64,000 nt of DNA from Neptunomonas antarctica (GTDB lineage: Bacteria; Pseudomonadota; Gammaproteobacteria; Pseudomonadales; Balneatricaceae), in assembly GCF_001305295.1 (NCBI RefSeq), contig NZ_LJSI01000021.1, forward strand, positions 186,001-250,000, written 5' to 3'. Of the stretch, positions 52,921 through 63,308 are shown one piece after another. Position 1 is the first letter of the stretch. Each line of letters starts with the position of its first letter. The notes beneath the pieces were generated by a model. The model saw nothing but the letters and a program-made list of their open reading frames with translations, was not told the DNA's origin and did no database searches. The translations under genes were made by a program, and so were the position numbers.

Positions 52921-54480
52921 ATGTTTCAACTGCTCGTTTCTAAATCTCAAAGTATGAAAAATGATGTGCTATCGGGTCTGACGGTGTCGCTTGCGTTAGT
53001 ACCAGAAGCGGTTGCATTCGCTTTTGTTGCGGGTGTTGAGCCGTTGGTGGGACTCTATGCCGCTTTTATGGTGGGTTTAATAACGGCCGCTATTGGTGGC
53101 CGTCCGGGTATGATTTCCGGTGCAACGGGTGCATTAGCCGTCGTTATGGTGAGCTTGGTGGCGCAGCACGGTGTTGAGTATCTGTTTGCTACCGTGGTGT
53201 TGATGGGCATATTTCAGGTGTTGGCGGGTGTGTTCCGCCTCGGTAAATTTATCCGCTTGGTACCGCATCCCGTGATGTTAGGCTTCGTCAATGGTTTGGC
53301 TATTGTTATATTTTTGGCACAGATGAAGCAATTTCAATTCTCGGATGAGAGTGGCCAGCTGCAATGGCTACAAGGGAATGAGATGGGCATGATGCTGGGG
53401 CTAGTTGCCCTGACGATGGCGATAATCCATTTTTTGCCGAAATTTACACGCGCTATACCGTCGCCTTTAGCGGCGATTCTGGTGGTGACTGTGTTGGTTA
53501 TCTCGTTGAACCTGGATACGCGTACGGTTCAGGATGCGCTGATTAACCTGACGGGTGATGCACAAGCAACGATTGCCGGTGGTTTGCCTGCTTTCAGTAT
53601 TCCGAGTGTCCCTTTCACATTAGAAACATTTTATATCATTCTTCCTTATGCCATTATTCTGGCCGCCATTGGCCTGATTGAATCGTTATTAACGCTCACC
53701 TTGATTGATGAAGTAACCGAAACACGTGGTCGGGGTAACAAAGAGTGCATGGGGCAGGGCGTTGCTAATGTCGTGACCGGTTTCTTTGGTGGGATGGGTG
53801 GTTGCGCCATGATTGGCCAGAGTATGATTAATATTAATGCGGGTGGGCGTGGGCGCGCATCCGGTATCTCAGCGGCCTTGTTTCTGTTGACCTTTATTTT
53901 GGTGGGTTCAAGCCTGATCGAAATTATTCCTGTGGCGGCGTTGGTGGGTGTGATGTTTATCGTCGTTATTGCCACGTTTGAGTGGGCCAGTTTACGGTTG
54001 TGGGGTAAGGTGCCTAAAGCTGACTTGCTGGTCGTGCTAACGGTCACCGTCGTCACTGTGATGACTGATTTAGCGATTGCCGTGGTGGTGGGTGTGATTA
54101 TGTCTGCACTGATGTTCGCCTGGAAGCACGCTAAGCATGTTGAGTTCGAAACCTGGTCTGAAGACGAAGGCAAAACCAAGGTTTACCTTTCTCATGGTCC
54201 GTTGTTCTTCGCATCGGCACAGAGTTTCCGGGATAACTTTACGCCAAAAAGTGATCCTGATGACGTGATCATCGATTTTAAGGGTTCTCGTGTGATGGAT
54301 CATTCGGGCATTGAAGCTATTGATGCGGTCGCTGAGCGCTACCTTGCTGCCGGTAAATCGTTACATCTGCGTCACTTGAATCAGGAGTGTATCGACTTAC
54401 TGGAAAAAGCGGGCAGCCTGGTCGAAGTCAATCTGATAGAAGATCCGCACTATAAAATCGCAGATGATCGACTGGCTTAA
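52921..54480 (+). CDS. SulP-family inorganic anion transporter with STAS domain
   Basis: A 519-residue SulP permease. About 12 hydrophobic segments begin [28 protein letters not shown]. The central [16 protein letters not shown] motif is well conserved, and a short STAS domain follows at ~420-500 ([20 protein letters not shown]). This subgroup includes bicarbonate transporters of the BicA type, so bicarbonate or sulfate are both possible. It is clearly different from the SulP at the left edge. ATG 52921 follows a GGGG-containing region. Confidence 0.9.
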   Translation: MFQLLVSKSQSMKNDVLSGLTVSLALVPEAVAFAFVAGVEPLVGLYAAFMVGLITAAIGGRPGMISGATGALAVVMVSLVAQHGVEYLFATVVLMGIFQVLAGVFRLGKFIRLVPHPVMLGFVNGLAIVIFLAQMKQFQFSDESGQLQWLQGNEMGMMLGLVALTMAIIHFLPKFTRAIPSPLAAILVVTVLVISLNLDTRTVQDALINLTGDAQATIAGGLPAFSIPSVPFTLETFYIILPYAIILAAIGLIESLLTLTLIDEVTETRGRGNKECMGQGVANVVTGFFGGMGGCAMIGQSMININAGGRGRASGISAALFLLTFILVGSSLIEIIPVAALVGVMFIVVIATFEWASLRLWGKVPKADLLVVLTVTVVTVMTDLAIAVVVGVIMSALMFAWKHAKHVEFETWSEDEGKTKVYLSHGPLFFASAQSFRDNFTPKSDPDDVIIDFKGSRVMDHSGIEAIDAVAERYLAAGKSLHLRHLNQECIDLLEKAGSLVEVNLIEDPHYKIADDRLA

Positions 54481-54504
54481 TAGCGAGCCGATCTCTTCTT
54501 ACCA

Positions 54505-54536
54505 AAACGCTTGTTAAGCCCTTTTAACAAGCGTTT
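54505..54536. terminator. Hairpin between convergent SulP and HopJ-family genes
   Basis: A 13-bp perfect stem (AAACGCTTGTTAA with its complement, 6-nt loop). On the minus strand it ends in CGTTTTGG, a weak U run. On the plus strand a partial repeat of the 3' arm follows (AACAAGCG). Probably a bidirectional terminator. Confidence 0.6.
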
Positions 54537-54568
54537 AACAAGCGTCTAATCAGTGTTACAGGTATTTA

Positions 54569-54925
54569 CTAGAGTAGTTTCGCAGTAAGCGCCTGTCCTT
54601 CAAATTCAATACCCTGCCAGCCATCACGCATAAAGTTACGTATATTCGTATGGTCTTCGCCTTGTGGCGTTTTCAGCACATCCTGATAAAACCGACCAAA
54701 GCACTCTAATGTTTGTTCTTTACTCAACTGCGTTAGTTGGGCAAAGGCAAAAATCTTACAGGAGCCTTCGTTCTGTCCTGCCGGATTGCTGATGTTAGTG
54801 TCCCCTAAGCCATTCGAGAATGGGGTAGGGGTGTAATCAAAAAGAGTATTGATGATAGCCATAGTATCTTCAAATTCTACCTGCCCAGTCGCGTTAAGCT
54901 GAGCAATAAAGCTTTCGAGTGTCAT
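54569..54925 (-). CDS. HopJ-family protein
   Basis: A 118-residue protein of the HopJ family: MTLESFIAQL at the N-terminus, then the segment at ~20-40 with FEDTMAIINTLFDYTPTPFSNG, GSCKIFAFAQL, and FGRFYQDVLKTPQGEDHTNIRNFM. The family name comes from a Pseudomonas type III effector. In marine bacteria without type III secretion it is a common small cytoplasmic protein of unknown role, and no effector function is implied here. ATG 54925 has GGAA upstream. Confidence 0.88.
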   Translation of the reverse strand: MTLESFIAQLNATGQVEFEDTMAIINTLFDYTPTPFSNGLGDTNISNPAGQNEGSCKIFAFAQLTQLSKEQTLECFGRFYQDVLKTPQGEDHTNIRNFMRDGWQGIEFEGQALTAKLL

Positions 54926-55004
54926 AGCGTTTCCAAAAATGTATGAATAAAGTGTGCCGGGTGTTTTAGCATGAATCACGTTGAGGATCATTGCAAAAGT
55001 GCAT

Positions 55005-55028
55005 AAAAAAAGCGGCCAAGTGGCCGCT
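55005..55028 (-). terminator. Terminator of the aapJQMP operon
   Basis: On the minus strand, AGCGGCC pairs with GGCCGCT around a 4-nt loop and is followed by at least six T. It lies 20 bp past the aapP stop. A textbook intrinsic terminator. Confidence 0.92.
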
Positions 55029-55047
55029 GGAAATCGTATTCTCTCAG

Positions 55048-55818
55048 TTAGTGCTGGAGAATCTGACTGAGGAAAAGCTGAGTACGTTCGTGTTGTGGAT
55101 TATTGAAGAATTCGTGAGGTTCATTTTCTTCAATAATTTGCCCCGCATCCATGAATATAACGCGGTCGGCAACGGTTTTGGCAAAGCCCATTTCGTGCGT
55201 AACACATAACATGGTCATACCGCCTTCATCTGCCAGTTCGATCATAACGTCGAGTACTTCTTTGATCATCTCCGGATCAAGTGCAGACGTAGGTTCATCG
55301 AACAGCATGACATCGGGATTCATACACAGTGAACGGGCAATGGCCACACGTTGCTGTTGTCCACCGGAAAGCTGACCAGGATATTTCAGCGCCTGCTCAG
55401 GAATCCTTACGCGTTCCAGGAATTCCATGGCAGTGGCTTCGGCTACCGCGCGAGGCTGTTTCTTTACCCAGATCGGTGCTAAGCAGCAATTTTCCAATAT
55501 GGTCAGATGCGGAAAGAGATTGAAGTGCTGAAATACCATGCCTACTTCTTTACGAATGGCTTCAATATTTTTCAGGTCGTTCGACAATTCCGTACCATTG
55601 ACAATGATATCACCCTGTTGGTGCTCTTCTAGTCGGTTAATACAACGAATCATCGTTGATTTTCCTGAACCCGAAGGGCCACAGATAACGATACGTTCGC
55701 CTTTTTTTACTTGTAGATTAATGTTTTTCAGAACGTGAAAGTCACCATACCACTTGTTGACGTCACGTAGTTCAACCATTAATTTTTCTGAAATGTTACG
55801 TTCTTCTTGTTTGCTCAT
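55048..55818 (-). CDS. aapP: General L-amino acid ABC transporter ATP-binding protein
   Basis: A 256-residue ATPase of the polar amino-acid uptake family: Walker [10 protein letters not shown], the signature [15 protein letters not shown], Walker [15 protein letters not shown], and the GLN-type Q-loop. It ends the aapJQMP operon and energises uptake of a broad range of L-amino acids. ATG at 55818 has GGTGGAG upstream; the GTG at 55833 is itself part of that ribosome site. Confidence 0.93.
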   Translation of the reverse strand: MSKQEERNISEKLMVELRDVNKWYGDFHVLKNINLQVKKGERIVICGPSGSGKSTMIRCINRLEEHQQGDIIVNGTELSNDLKNIEAIRKEVGMVFQHFNLFPHLTILENCCLAPIWVKKQPRAVAEATAMEFLERVRIPEQALKYPGQLSGGQQQRVAIARSLCMNPDVMLFDEPTSALDPEMIKEVLDVMIELADEGGMTMLCVTHEMGFAKTVADRVIFMDAGQIIEENEPHEFFNNPQHERTQLFLSQILQH

Positions 55819-55847
55819 AAAATAATTCTCCACCTGTCTGGCGCGTG

Positions 55848-56936
55848 TTAGTAGCCGGTTTTAAGGCGCTTCTCAAGATTTTGGCTATAACGCGACATAC
55901 CAAAACAGAAAATCCAGAAAACAAAGGCAACAAAAATATAGCCTTCAGTTGAATAGCCGAGCCAATCAGTATCACTATTGGCTGATTGAACAATCGCCAG
56001 GATATCGAACAGACCAATGATCAATACCAGACTGGTATCCTTAAACAGCGCGATGAAGGTATTCACTATGCCCGGAATCATTAGCTTAAGTGCTTGCGGC
56101 ATTATGATCAGTAACATCGATTTCCAGTAGGTCAGACCTAATGCATCAGCCGCTTCGTATTGGCCTTTAGGGATGGCTTGTAAACCACCACGAATTACTT
56201 CGGCCATATAAGCAGACTGGAACAGAATGATCCCGATCAATGCACGCAGCAGCTTATCGAATGTGATCTCTTCAGATACAAACAGTGGTAACATCACCGA
56301 CGCCATGAAGAGCACGGTAATAAGCGGTACACCTCGCCAAAACTCGATGTAAATGACTGAAAAAGCTTTTACGATAGGCATCTCTGAGCGTCGACCGAGT
56401 GCTAGCAGAATACCAAATGGCATCGCTGCAACAATACCGATAACGGCAAGCACCAAGGTTAGGCTCAGCCCCCCCCATTTGTGCGTATCAACGACTTCTA
56501 ACCCAAAACTACCGCCATACAGCAGATAAAATCCGATGATAGGGTAAATAAAGAGTGTAAAGAATGCTACGTAGCCTTTATAAGGTGTTTTTTCAATCAC
56601 CATCCATGTAACAGCGGCGGCAAATAGGAACAAGGTAGCATTGATTCGCCAGTAACCAGTCTCTGGATAGAAACCGTACATAAACTGGTCCATGCGGTTG
56701 GTAATGAACGCCCAGCATGCGCCACCACTGGTGCAAGCGGCCGGTGAGTCACCAAACCAATCAGAGTCGATAAATGCCCACTGCAGCGCAGGACCGAGTA
56801 GGGTGATTAGAAAATAGCCGATCAACAGCGTTGCGATAGAGTTTTTCACATTACTGAATAGATTTCTTTTTAGCCAGCCCAGCAATCCTGTCGTACTTGA
56901 GGGTGCTGGTAGCATAGGCTGTAATTCATATTTCAT
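55848..56936 (-). CDS. aapM: General L-amino acid ABC transporter permease AapM
   Basis: A 362-residue inner-membrane permease of the HisM/GlnP family, with the long N-terminal region typical of AapM. The cytoplasmic EAA loop reads [26 protein letters not shown], and [20 protein letters not shown] follows in the last helices. It pairs with AapQ to form the heterodimeric channel. Gene spacing to its neighbours is 13 and 29 bp. Confidence 0.94.
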   Translation of the reverse strand: MKYELQPMLPAPSSTTGLLGWLKRNLFSNVKNSIATLLIGYFLITLLGPALQWAFIDSDWFGDSPAACTSGGACWAFITNRMDQFMYGFYPETGYWRINATLFLFAAAVTWMVIEKTPYKGYVAFFTLFIYPIIGFYLLYGGSFGLEVVDTHKWGGLSLTLVLAVIGIVAAMPFGILLALGRRSEMPIVKAFSVIYIEFWRGVPLITVLFMASVMLPLFVSEEITFDKLLRALIGIILFQSAYMAEVIRGGLQAIPKGQYEAADALGLTYWKSMLLIIMPQALKLMIPGIVNTFIALFKDTSLVLIIGLFDILAIVQSANSDTDWLGYSTEGYIFVAFVFWIFCFGMSRYSQNLEKRLKTGY

Positions 56937-56949
56937 AGTTCATCTCCAC

Positions 56950-58152
56950 CTATCGCTCAATCAAGGCTTTACGGCTGTTATACCAGTTCATAAAGATCGA
57001 GGTCAGAATGCTCAGGGTCAGGTAAACGGCCATGGTCATAAAGATCACTTCAATCGCCTGACCTGTCTGGTTAAGCGTTGTGCCGGCAAAAACTGACACC
57101 AGATCGGGATACCCAATGGCCGTAGCAAGAGATGAGTTTTTAGTCAGATTCAAGTACTGGCTGGTGAGAGGTGGGATGATGACACGCAGTGCTTGGGGAA
57201 GAATAATAAAACGTAATGTTTTGCTACGGGGTAGCCCCAGAGCAGTCGCGGCTTCCAGTTGTCCGTGGGGTACAGATAAGATACCGCCACGCACGATTTC
57301 GGCAATAAAAGCGGCGGTGTAGATGGTTAGCGCCAGCCAAAGAGCCATGAACTCAGGAATAATGGTAATACCACCTACGAAATTGAAACCTGTTAACACA
57401 GGGTGGTCAACGGTCATCGGCATTCCCATCAAAAAGAATGCAATCAGGGGTAAGCCGAAAATCAGACCTAACCCGGCATATAGCATAGGGAAGTCTTGTC
57501 CGGTAACTTCTTGTCTTTTATTGGCCCAGCGTTTAAGTAGCCAGGTAGCACCTAATCCAGCGAAAAACATAACCCACACAACATTAAAACCTTCGCCGCC
57601 CACAGGTTGCGGTAGATAAAGCCCGCGAACATTGAGGAAGCTACCTAAAAACTCAAGGCTTTGTCTTGGGCTCGGTAGCGTGCGCAGGACGGTGAAATAC
57701 CAGAAGAAGATTTGTAATAACAGCGGGATATTACGAAATATCTCAATATATACGGTACATACCTTGGATATTAACCAGTTTTTGGATAGACGGCCAACAC
57801 CCAGAAAAAAGCCAAGCACAGTGGCGGCTATAATACCTAAAACGGATACCAGAACAGTATTTAGTAAGCCTACAAAAAATGTACGACCATAGGTGTCTGT
57901 TTCTGTATAGGGAATCAATGACTGCAAAATACCGAAGCCCGCTTCTACGTCAAGGAAAGCAAACCCTGTCGTAATACCGCGTTGTTCAAGGTTACTCAGC
58001 GTATTATTGATAATAGATAACAGAAAAGCTGCAAGCCCCAAGACAAGTAAAATCTGGAACATTAAGGCACGTTTGTCAGGATCATTCCAAAAACGACTAC
58101 TGCCTGATTTTATTGCAGAACTCTCTGAGGTTGGTCGATCAGATAGCGACAT
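56950..58152 (-). CDS. aapQ: General L-amino acid ABC transporter permease AapQ
   Basis: A 400-residue permease with about eight helices and the EAA loop GQLEAATALGLPRSKTLRFIILPQALRVIIPP near 295-325. Length and sequence match AapQ. ATG at 58152 has GGAGAG five nt upstream. It follows aapJ after a gap containing a strong hairpin, which probably lowers its expression relative to the binding protein. Confidence 0.94.
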   Translation of the reverse strand: MSLSDRPTSESSAIKSGSSRFWNDPDKRALMFQILLVLGLAAFLLSIINNTLSNLEQRGITTGFAFLDVEAGFGILQSLIPYTETDTYGRTFFVGLLNTVLVSVLGIIAATVLGFFLGVGRLSKNWLISKVCTVYIEIFRNIPLLLQIFFWYFTVLRTLPSPRQSLEFLGSFLNVRGLYLPQPVGGEGFNVVWVMFFAGLGATWLLKRWANKRQEVTGQDFPMLYAGLGLIFGLPLIAFFLMGMPMTVDHPVLTGFNFVGGITIIPEFMALWLALTIYTAAFIAEIVRGGILSVPHGQLEAATALGLPRSKTLRFIILPQALRVIIPPLTSQYLNLTKNSSLATAIGYPDLVSVFAGTTLNQTGQAIEVIFMTMAVYLTLSILTSIFMNWYNSRKALIER

Positions 58153-58177
58153 CGAACTCTCCACGTAACAATAGTAA

Positions 58178-58202
58178 GGAGCCTCTGAAAAACAGAGGCT
58201 CC
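58178..58202 (-). promoter_or_regulatory. Intercistronic hairpin between aapJ and aapQ
   Basis: Perfect 10-bp arms GGAGCCTCTG and CAGAGGCTCC with a 5-nt loop and no T run. A hairpin after a binding-protein gene typically stabilises that part of the mRNA or causes partial termination, giving more binding protein than permease. Confidence 0.75.
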
Positions 58203-58259
58203 CGACTCACATCATATTAAGAAAGGTACAGATCAATGATCCATCCCTTATCGCTATGA

Positions 58260-59276
58260 TTAACGCATAGGCGGAGCGTATTGCAGGCCGCCATCAGACC
58301 ATAACGCGTTGATACCACGGCTTACTTGTAGAGGGGAGTCTTTACCTACGTTACGATCAAAGACTTCTCCATAGTTACCCACCTGTTTGATGATTTGGTA
58401 TGCCCAATCATCATTCAGATTCAAGCCCGTACCTTTAGGTCCTTCCAGACCCAGCAAACGTCGGACATTGGGGTTTGCTGACTTCAGCATTTCATCTGTA
58501 TTAGCGGACGTAACACCCATCTCTTCAGCATTCAACATGGCGTTGTGTGTCCACTTAACGACGTTAAACCATTCGTCATCACCCTGACGAACCACAGGTC
58601 CGAGAGGTTCTTTAGAGATAACTTCTGGCAATACCATTGCCGCTTCCGGATCGACTAACTTAATGCGTAAAGCATACAGTTGAGACTGGTCAGATGTGAT
58701 TGCATCACAGCGGCCTGCTTCAAAACCTTTAACTGTTTGGTCAGATGTATCGAATACAACAGGGGAGTAGCTCATGCCATTCATACGGAAGTAATCGGCT
58801 AAATTCAATTCGGTAGTTGTACCGGCCTGAATACAGAAAGCAGCACCGTCGAGTTCTTTTGCGCTTTTAACTCCCAGTTTTTTTGAAACCATAAAACCCT
58901 GGCCGTCGTAATAGTTTACACCAGCAAAGTTAAGGCCTAATTGAGTGTCACGTGTTTGAGTCCAGGTAGTGTTGCGCGATAATATGTCAATTTCACCGGA
59001 CTGAAGCGCTGTAAAACGCTCTTTTGCTGTAAGTGGGATGAATTTAACTTTTGTTGCGTCACCTAGTGTTGCTGCGGCTACGGCACGACATACATCGACA
59101 TCTAACCCTGCCCACTGACCTTTTTCGTCTGGATTTGAAAAACCGGCAAGTCCAGTCGTTACGCCACACTGAACAACGCCACGTTCTTTGACTATGTTCA
59201 AAGTACCTTCAGCCATCGCTTGACCGGAAAAACTGGCAGCTAGGACAGCGGCTGTCATTAGAGTTTTTTTCATCAT
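58260..59276 (-). CDS. aapJ: General L-amino acid ABC transporter substrate-binding protein
   Basis: A 338-residue periplasmic solute-binding protein (family 3). Signal peptide to ~residue 22 (GQAMA), then TLNIVKERGVVQCGVTTGLAGFSNPDEKGQWAGLDVDVCRAVAAA with the carboxylate-binding pattern, and DILSRNTTWTQTRDTQLG. This is typical of AapJ/BztA. It is the first gene of the aapJQMP operon. GGAGG upstream supports the first of two consecutive ATGs. A large palindrome lies ~50 bp before the start. Confidence 0.94.
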   Translation of the reverse strand: MMKKTLMTAAVLAASFSGQAMAEGTLNIVKERGVVQCGVTTGLAGFSNPDEKGQWAGLDVDVCRAVAAATLGDATKVKFIPLTAKERFTALQSGEIDILSRNTTWTQTRDTQLGLNFAGVNYYDGQGFMVSKKLGVKSAKELDGAAFCIQAGTTTELNLADYFRMNGMSYSPVVFDTSDQTVKGFEAGRCDAITSDQSQLYALRIKLVDPEAAMVLPEVISKEPLGPVVRQGDDEWFNVVKWTHNAMLNAEEMGVTSANTDEMLKSANPNVRRLLGLEGPKGTGLNLNDDWAYQIIKQVGNYGEVFDRNVGKDSPLQVSRGINALWSDGGLQYAPPMR

Positions 59277-59660
59277 TGGTGTAATCCTCCTAGGATCAGG
59301 GAAGTTATTTTTTTAATGGTCTGATGTGTGTTGCATTTGAATGCAACACGTTGGGGGGAGTAATGCAAAGGTCGTACCTATTTTTATTATTGTAGGTTTC
59401 AGTGTAGCTTATTTTTTCAAATTTCCCTTTTTAAAGGGCTTTGTCTTAACCAGTAAACAATATTTCCAAAAATAGACATTGGTTACAACCCTTAAAATAC
59501 GTAGGGGTTAATACTTATTCTTGGGTATTGCGTATTATATTGGCTATTCAGGTCGTTCGTAGATGAACGATTTCAGTGCATCTGCACCCTATAAGCGCAC
59601 ACTTATTATTATGAAATGTAGTCAAGGAAAGGATATATGTAAACAAAAACAGGTGAAAAA
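59277..59660. other. Gap upstream of aapJ
   Basis: A 384-bp AT-rich region with no gene. It holds the aapJ promoter and the palindrome at 59328-59349. The motif AATGCAA recurs at 59362. The metG terminator lies just beyond its right end. Confidence 0.5.
59328..59349. promoter_or_regulatory. Palindrome in the aapJ leader/promoter region
   Basis: GTGTTGCATT and AATGCAACAC are perfect 10-bp arms with a 2-bp centre (TG). The tiny centre favours a protein operator over an RNA hairpin. It does not match the ArgR or NtrC consensus that I know. Confidence 0.6.
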
Positions 59661-59680
59661 AAAGGCCCGAATGGGCCTTT
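59661..59680 (-). terminator. Terminator of metG
   Basis: AAAGGCCC pairs with GGGCCTTT around GAAT. On the minus strand it is followed by a long T run, and the plus strand also has T after it. It lies 30 bp past the metG stop and is probably bidirectional. Confidence 0.9.
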
Positions 59681-59709
59681 TTAATGATCAAATCAGGATT
59701 GTTTGATTA

Positions 59710-61785
59710 TTACTTGATGCGCATGCCAGGTTGCGCGCCAGTATGAGGTTCGAGAATCCAGATGTCTTCCCCTCCAGGTCCTGCCGCTAGCACCATCCCT
59801 TCCGAGACGCCAAATTTCATTTTACGGGGCGCTAAATTAGCCACCATGACAGTTAGCTTTCCTTCCAGATCTTCCGGGGCGTACGCAGACTTTATTCCCG
59901 CCAGGACATTACGTTTTTCACCGCCCAGGTCCAGCGTCAGTTGTAACAGCTTTTTAGCGCCATCGACGTGCTCTGCTTTTACGATACGAACGACACGAAG
60001 ATCAATCTTAGCGAAGTCTTCAAATGAAATGGTCTCAGCGATAGGCTCGCTACTCAAGGGCGTTGTTGCATCAGTAGCTTCAAGAGTGTTTGCAACCGGT
60101 TTTTGAGGTGCGGCCGTTGCTTCCATCGTTTGTTTACTTTCTTCGATTAGCGCGGCTATTTTGTCTTCGTCGACACGTTGCATTAACGGTTTGAATTTGT
60201 TGACCGTGTGGTTAGTCAGTGGCTGTCTGACTGTGTCCCAGGCTAAGGTGTCGAGATTCAGAAAGACTTTCACATCATCAGCAACCTGAGGTAAAACCGG
60301 TGCCAGATACGTGCATATAACCCGGAACAGGTTGATACCCATAGAGCAGCAATCCTGGACTTCCTGTTGTTTACCTTCCTGTTTGGCCAGAACCCAGGGT
60401 TCTGCCGTATCAATATATTGGTTGGCTTTATCCGCAATAATCATGATCTCACGCATGGCTCTGCTGAACTCACGTTTCTCGTAAGCATCGGCAATGCTGT
60501 CACCCGCAATAACGGCCTCTTGGTAGAGCTCGGGTGCTGACAGTTCAGCAGATAACTTACCGTCGAATAACTTATGAATAAAGCCTGCACAGCGAGAAGC
60601 GATGTTGACCACTTTGTTGACCAGATCTGCATTGACTCGCAGACGGAAGTCTTCAAGATTCAGGTCAATATCATCGATACCAGAACTCAGTTTAGCTGCG
60701 AAATAATAGCGCAAGTATTCAGGGCGTAAATGATTTAAATAGGTCTCTGCCATGATGAACGTGCCACGAGACTTAGACATTTTCTGGCCGTCAACGGTCA
60801 GAAAGCCATGACAGAAAACGCCATTCGGCTTACGGAAGCCCGCACCTTCAAGCATGGCAGGCCAAAACAGGGTATGGAAATAGGCGATGTCTTTACCAAT
60901 AAAGTGGTAAAGCTCGGTCGTCGATGCTTTATTCCAGTATTCATCGAAGTCCAGATCGCTTTTGTCACACAAGTTTTTAAAGCTGGCCATGTAGCCTATC
61001 GGCGCATCTAGCCAGACATAGAAATATTTGCCGGGGGCATCAGGAATTTCAAAACCCCAGTAAGGTGCGTCACGAGAGATATCCCAGTTTTTTAAGCCTG
61101 ATTCAAACCAGTCGTTGAGTTTGTGAACCATCTGTACTTGGACATGCTTATCGACCCAGGTGCGAAGAAATTGTTCGAAGTCGCCGAGGTTGAAGAAATA
61201 GTGTTCGGATTCTTTCTCGATCGGTTTGGCGCCAGAAATAGCGGAGTATGCATTTTTCAGTTCAACCGGACTGTAGGTGGCACCACATTTTTCGCATGAA
61301 TCGCCATACTGGTCCAGAGCACCGCATTTTGGACAATCACCTTTAACGAAGCGATCCGGCAGAAACATCTGTTTTTCGGGATCATAAGCCTGCGTAATGG
61401 TTTTCTTAGATATATGTCCGTTTTCGCGTAAGCGCGTATAGACCAGAGAAGCAAAGTGTTTATTTTCTTCGGAATGGGTCGAGTAGTAGTTGTCGAACCC
61501 TACCATAAACCCAGAAAAATCACGTTGATGGTCCTGACTCACCTGTTGAATAAGAGTCTCAGGTGATATGCCCAGCTGGTCGGCTTTGAGCATAATTGGC
61601 GTGCCATGCGCATCATCTGCACAGACATAAGTGCAATGATGACCGCGTTGTTTCTGGAATCGTGTCCAGATGTCGGTCTGAATATATTCAACCAAATGGC
61701 CAAGATGAATAGGACCATTGGCATACGGAAGTGCGCTTGTGACGAGTATTTTTCGCTGAGTATCTGGCATGGTTTCTAAAGACAT
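59710..61785 (-). CDS. metG: Methionine-tRNA ligase
   Basis: Charges tRNA-Met with methionine. At 691 residues it is close to E. coli MetG (677). The class I HIGH-type site is in [13 protein letters not shown], a two-knuckle zinc site is in [18 protein letters not shown], and the KMSKS loop is in [13 protein letters not shown]-terminal tRNA-binding EMAP-like domain (~590-691, [17 protein letters not shown]) is present. ATG at 61785 or the ATG five codons in (MPDTQRK) may be used; neither has a strong ribosome site. Confidence 0.96.
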   Translation of the reverse strand: MSLETMPDTQRKILVTSALPYANGPIHLGHLVEYIQTDIWTRFQKQRGHHCTYVCADDAHGTPIMLKADQLGISPETLIQQVSQDHQRDFSGFMVGFDNYYSTHSEENKHFASLVYTRLRENGHISKKTITQAYDPEKQMFLPDRFVKGDCPKCGALDQYGDSCEKCGATYSPVELKNAYSAISGAKPIEKESEHYFFNLGDFEQFLRTWVDKHVQVQMVHKLNDWFESGLKNWDISRDAPYWGFEIPDAPGKYFYVWLDAPIGYMASFKNLCDKSDLDFDEYWNKASTTELYHFIGKDIAYFHTLFWPAMLEGAGFRKPNGVFCHGFLTVDGQKMSKSRGTFIMAETYLNHLRPEYLRYYFAAKLSSGIDDIDLNLEDFRLRVNADLVNKVVNIASRCAGFIHKLFDGKLSAELSAPELYQEAVIAGDSIADAYEKREFSRAMREIMIIADKANQYIDTAEPWVLAKQEGKQQEVQDCCSMGINLFRVICTYLAPVLPQVADDVKVFLNLDTLAWDTVRQPLTNHTVNKFKPLMQRVDEDKIAALIEESKQTMEATAAPQKPVANTLEATDATTPLSSEPIAETISFEDFAKIDLRVVRIVKAEHVDGAKKLLQLTLDLGGEKRNVLAGIKSAYAPEDLEGKLTVMVANLAPRKMKFGVSEGMVLAAGPGGEDIWILEPHTGAQPGMRIK

Positions 61786-61927
61786 TGCTATGTGGGTGAA
61801 TATAAAAAAGAATAGTCTACGGTGTTAAGTGAGGTTAATGAACCTAATTTATATAAAAAGTGGACACTTTGCAGAAGCTTGGCTAAACCTTATAGCATTA
61901 AGTAGTTAATATTCGGTTAATTAAGGT

Positions 61928-63169
61928 ATGTCTATAGATGCAAAAGTGAAGCTTCCTCTGCATGACAGAAACATACTGGTCTGTCGCTCTGCTTATCTCA
62001 ATGATAAACAGATTGATACTGTCGCTGATCTTAATCATTGGTCGGTTAGTCGTGTCGATTCCGCTGACGAGATGCTTGAGCGAATTCAGGATTGTCATTA
62101 TGACATTATAATAGTGGGTATTTCTGAGAGCCCGGAGTTAATGTTGGGCGCATTAACTCAGGTTATTCGTAAAAGCCCTGAGGCGGTGCGGATCGCAGTG
62201 ACGGGTGATTTATCTTCAGCCTTCGCCGCACGGGTTTCTGAGGTTGCACATTCTTCCTTACCCGAAAGTTGCACTGATGTGCAGCTCTCTCTGGCGATTG
62301 AGCAAGCATTAAAAGTGACGGGTTTGATTAAAAAACCGGAAATCAAAGCGTTTATTGGGCGTATTGAGCGCCTGCCTTCTTTGCCTGATATTTATGAAGC
62401 GCTGAGCAATGCATTGCTTTCCGGTCAATCTAGTGCGCGTGAAATTTCCCAGATTATTGAGCGTGATCCTGTCATGTCAGCTAAAGTGCTGCAATTAGTT
62501 AATTCGGCGTTTTTTGGTTTAGAGCGTCAAATTTATCGATTAAATGAGGCCGTAACCATTTTAGGTGTCCGGTCTATAAGGGATCTGACACTGGCTTCGC
62601 ATATTTTTGAAGCTTTTCCTCAAAGCAATGCGTGGGCTAGTTTTTCATTCTCGCAAATACATAGTCGTTCTATGTTGGTGGCAAGATTAGCTCAGGATAT
62701 TTGCCGCTCAGTGAAAGTAGATAAACACGTGCAGGGACAGGCTTTTCTGGCGGGTCTGCTGCATGATTTCGGTATGGTTATGCTGGCTTCGCATGACCCG
62801 GAAAAATATCGGCATATTATGAATAAAGCCGCAGAGCTATCTCAGCCACTCTATGTTGTTGAAAAAATGAATCTGGGCGTTTCTCATGCTGAAATAGGTG
62901 CTTATCTTCTTGGCTTGTGGAATTTGCCCCCAAAGGTGGTAGAAGCTGTATTGTTTCACCATTTTCCAGGAAGTAGCCCTTCCAATAAATTCCAGCCATT
63001 AACCGCTGTGCATATTGCGGATGCGTTATTACCGTCGGTAAATAGCATTAATGGTTGTGCTATTTCTAGCCAGTTATCGTTTAAATACATTGAGCGATTA
63101 GGTTTTAAGGACCATTTAAGTCAATGGGAAATTATGGCCAGTAAATATGCGGTCAAAATGTCCGATTAG
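61928..63169 (+). CDS. HDOD-domain protein with N-terminal receiver-like domain
   Basis: A 413-residue signalling protein. Residues ~14-125 have the strand-helix pattern of a response-regulator receiver (YDIIIVGISESPEL, then AVRIAVTGD), but the phospho-acceptor Asp is not evident (VGIS at the expected place). HDOD follows at ~140-345 (LPSLPDIYEALSNAL, RDPVMSAKVLQLVNSAFFG, AFLAGLLHDFGMVML, HAEIGAYLLGLWNLPPKVVEAVLFHH). HDOD proteins scaffold chemotaxis, twitching or cyclic-di-GMP signalling and usually lack enzymatic activity. It is divergent from metG with a terminator downstream. Confidence 0.88.
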   Translation: MSIDAKVKLPLHDRNILVCRSAYLNDKQIDTVADLNHWSVSRVDSADEMLERIQDCHYDIIIVGISESPELMLGALTQVIRKSPEAVRIAVTGDLSSAFAARVSEVAHSSLPESCTDVQLSLAIEQALKVTGLIKKPEIKAFIGRIERLPSLPDIYEALSNALLSGQSSAREISQIIERDPVMSAKVLQLVNSAFFGLERQIYRLNEAVTILGVRSIRDLTLASHIFEAFPQSNAWASFSFSQIHSRSMLVARLAQDICRSVKVDKHVQGQAFLAGLLHDFGMVMLASHDPEKYRHIMNKAAELSQPLYVVEKMNLGVSHAEIGAYLLGLWNLPPKVVEAVLFHHFPGSSPSNKFQPLTAVHIADALLPSVNSINGCAISSQLSFKYIERLGFKDHLSQWEIMASKYAVKMSD

Positions 63170-63196
63170 CAGTGAGTGTTTATTTCTAGTGAATCC

Positions 63197-63220
63197 AAAG
63201 AGGCATTACGCCTCTTTTTT
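63197..63220 (+). terminator. Terminator after the HDOD gene
   Basis: AAAGAGGC pairs with GCCTCTTT around a 5-nt loop and continues into TTT. It lies 28 bp past the stop. Confidence 0.9.
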
Positions 63221-63308
63221 GTTTTAGATTGACCTATAAGCAAGGGCTGATAAAATGCGTCGCTCTGTTTTTACTCCCCCTTCCTTTGTTTAGAGTTTAG
63301 AGGTTTTT

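Noticed and set aside
54569-54925. Type III secretion effector (from the HopJ name)
   Set aside because: No type III secretion genes are nearby and the family is common in bacteria without such systems; only the family name is kept.
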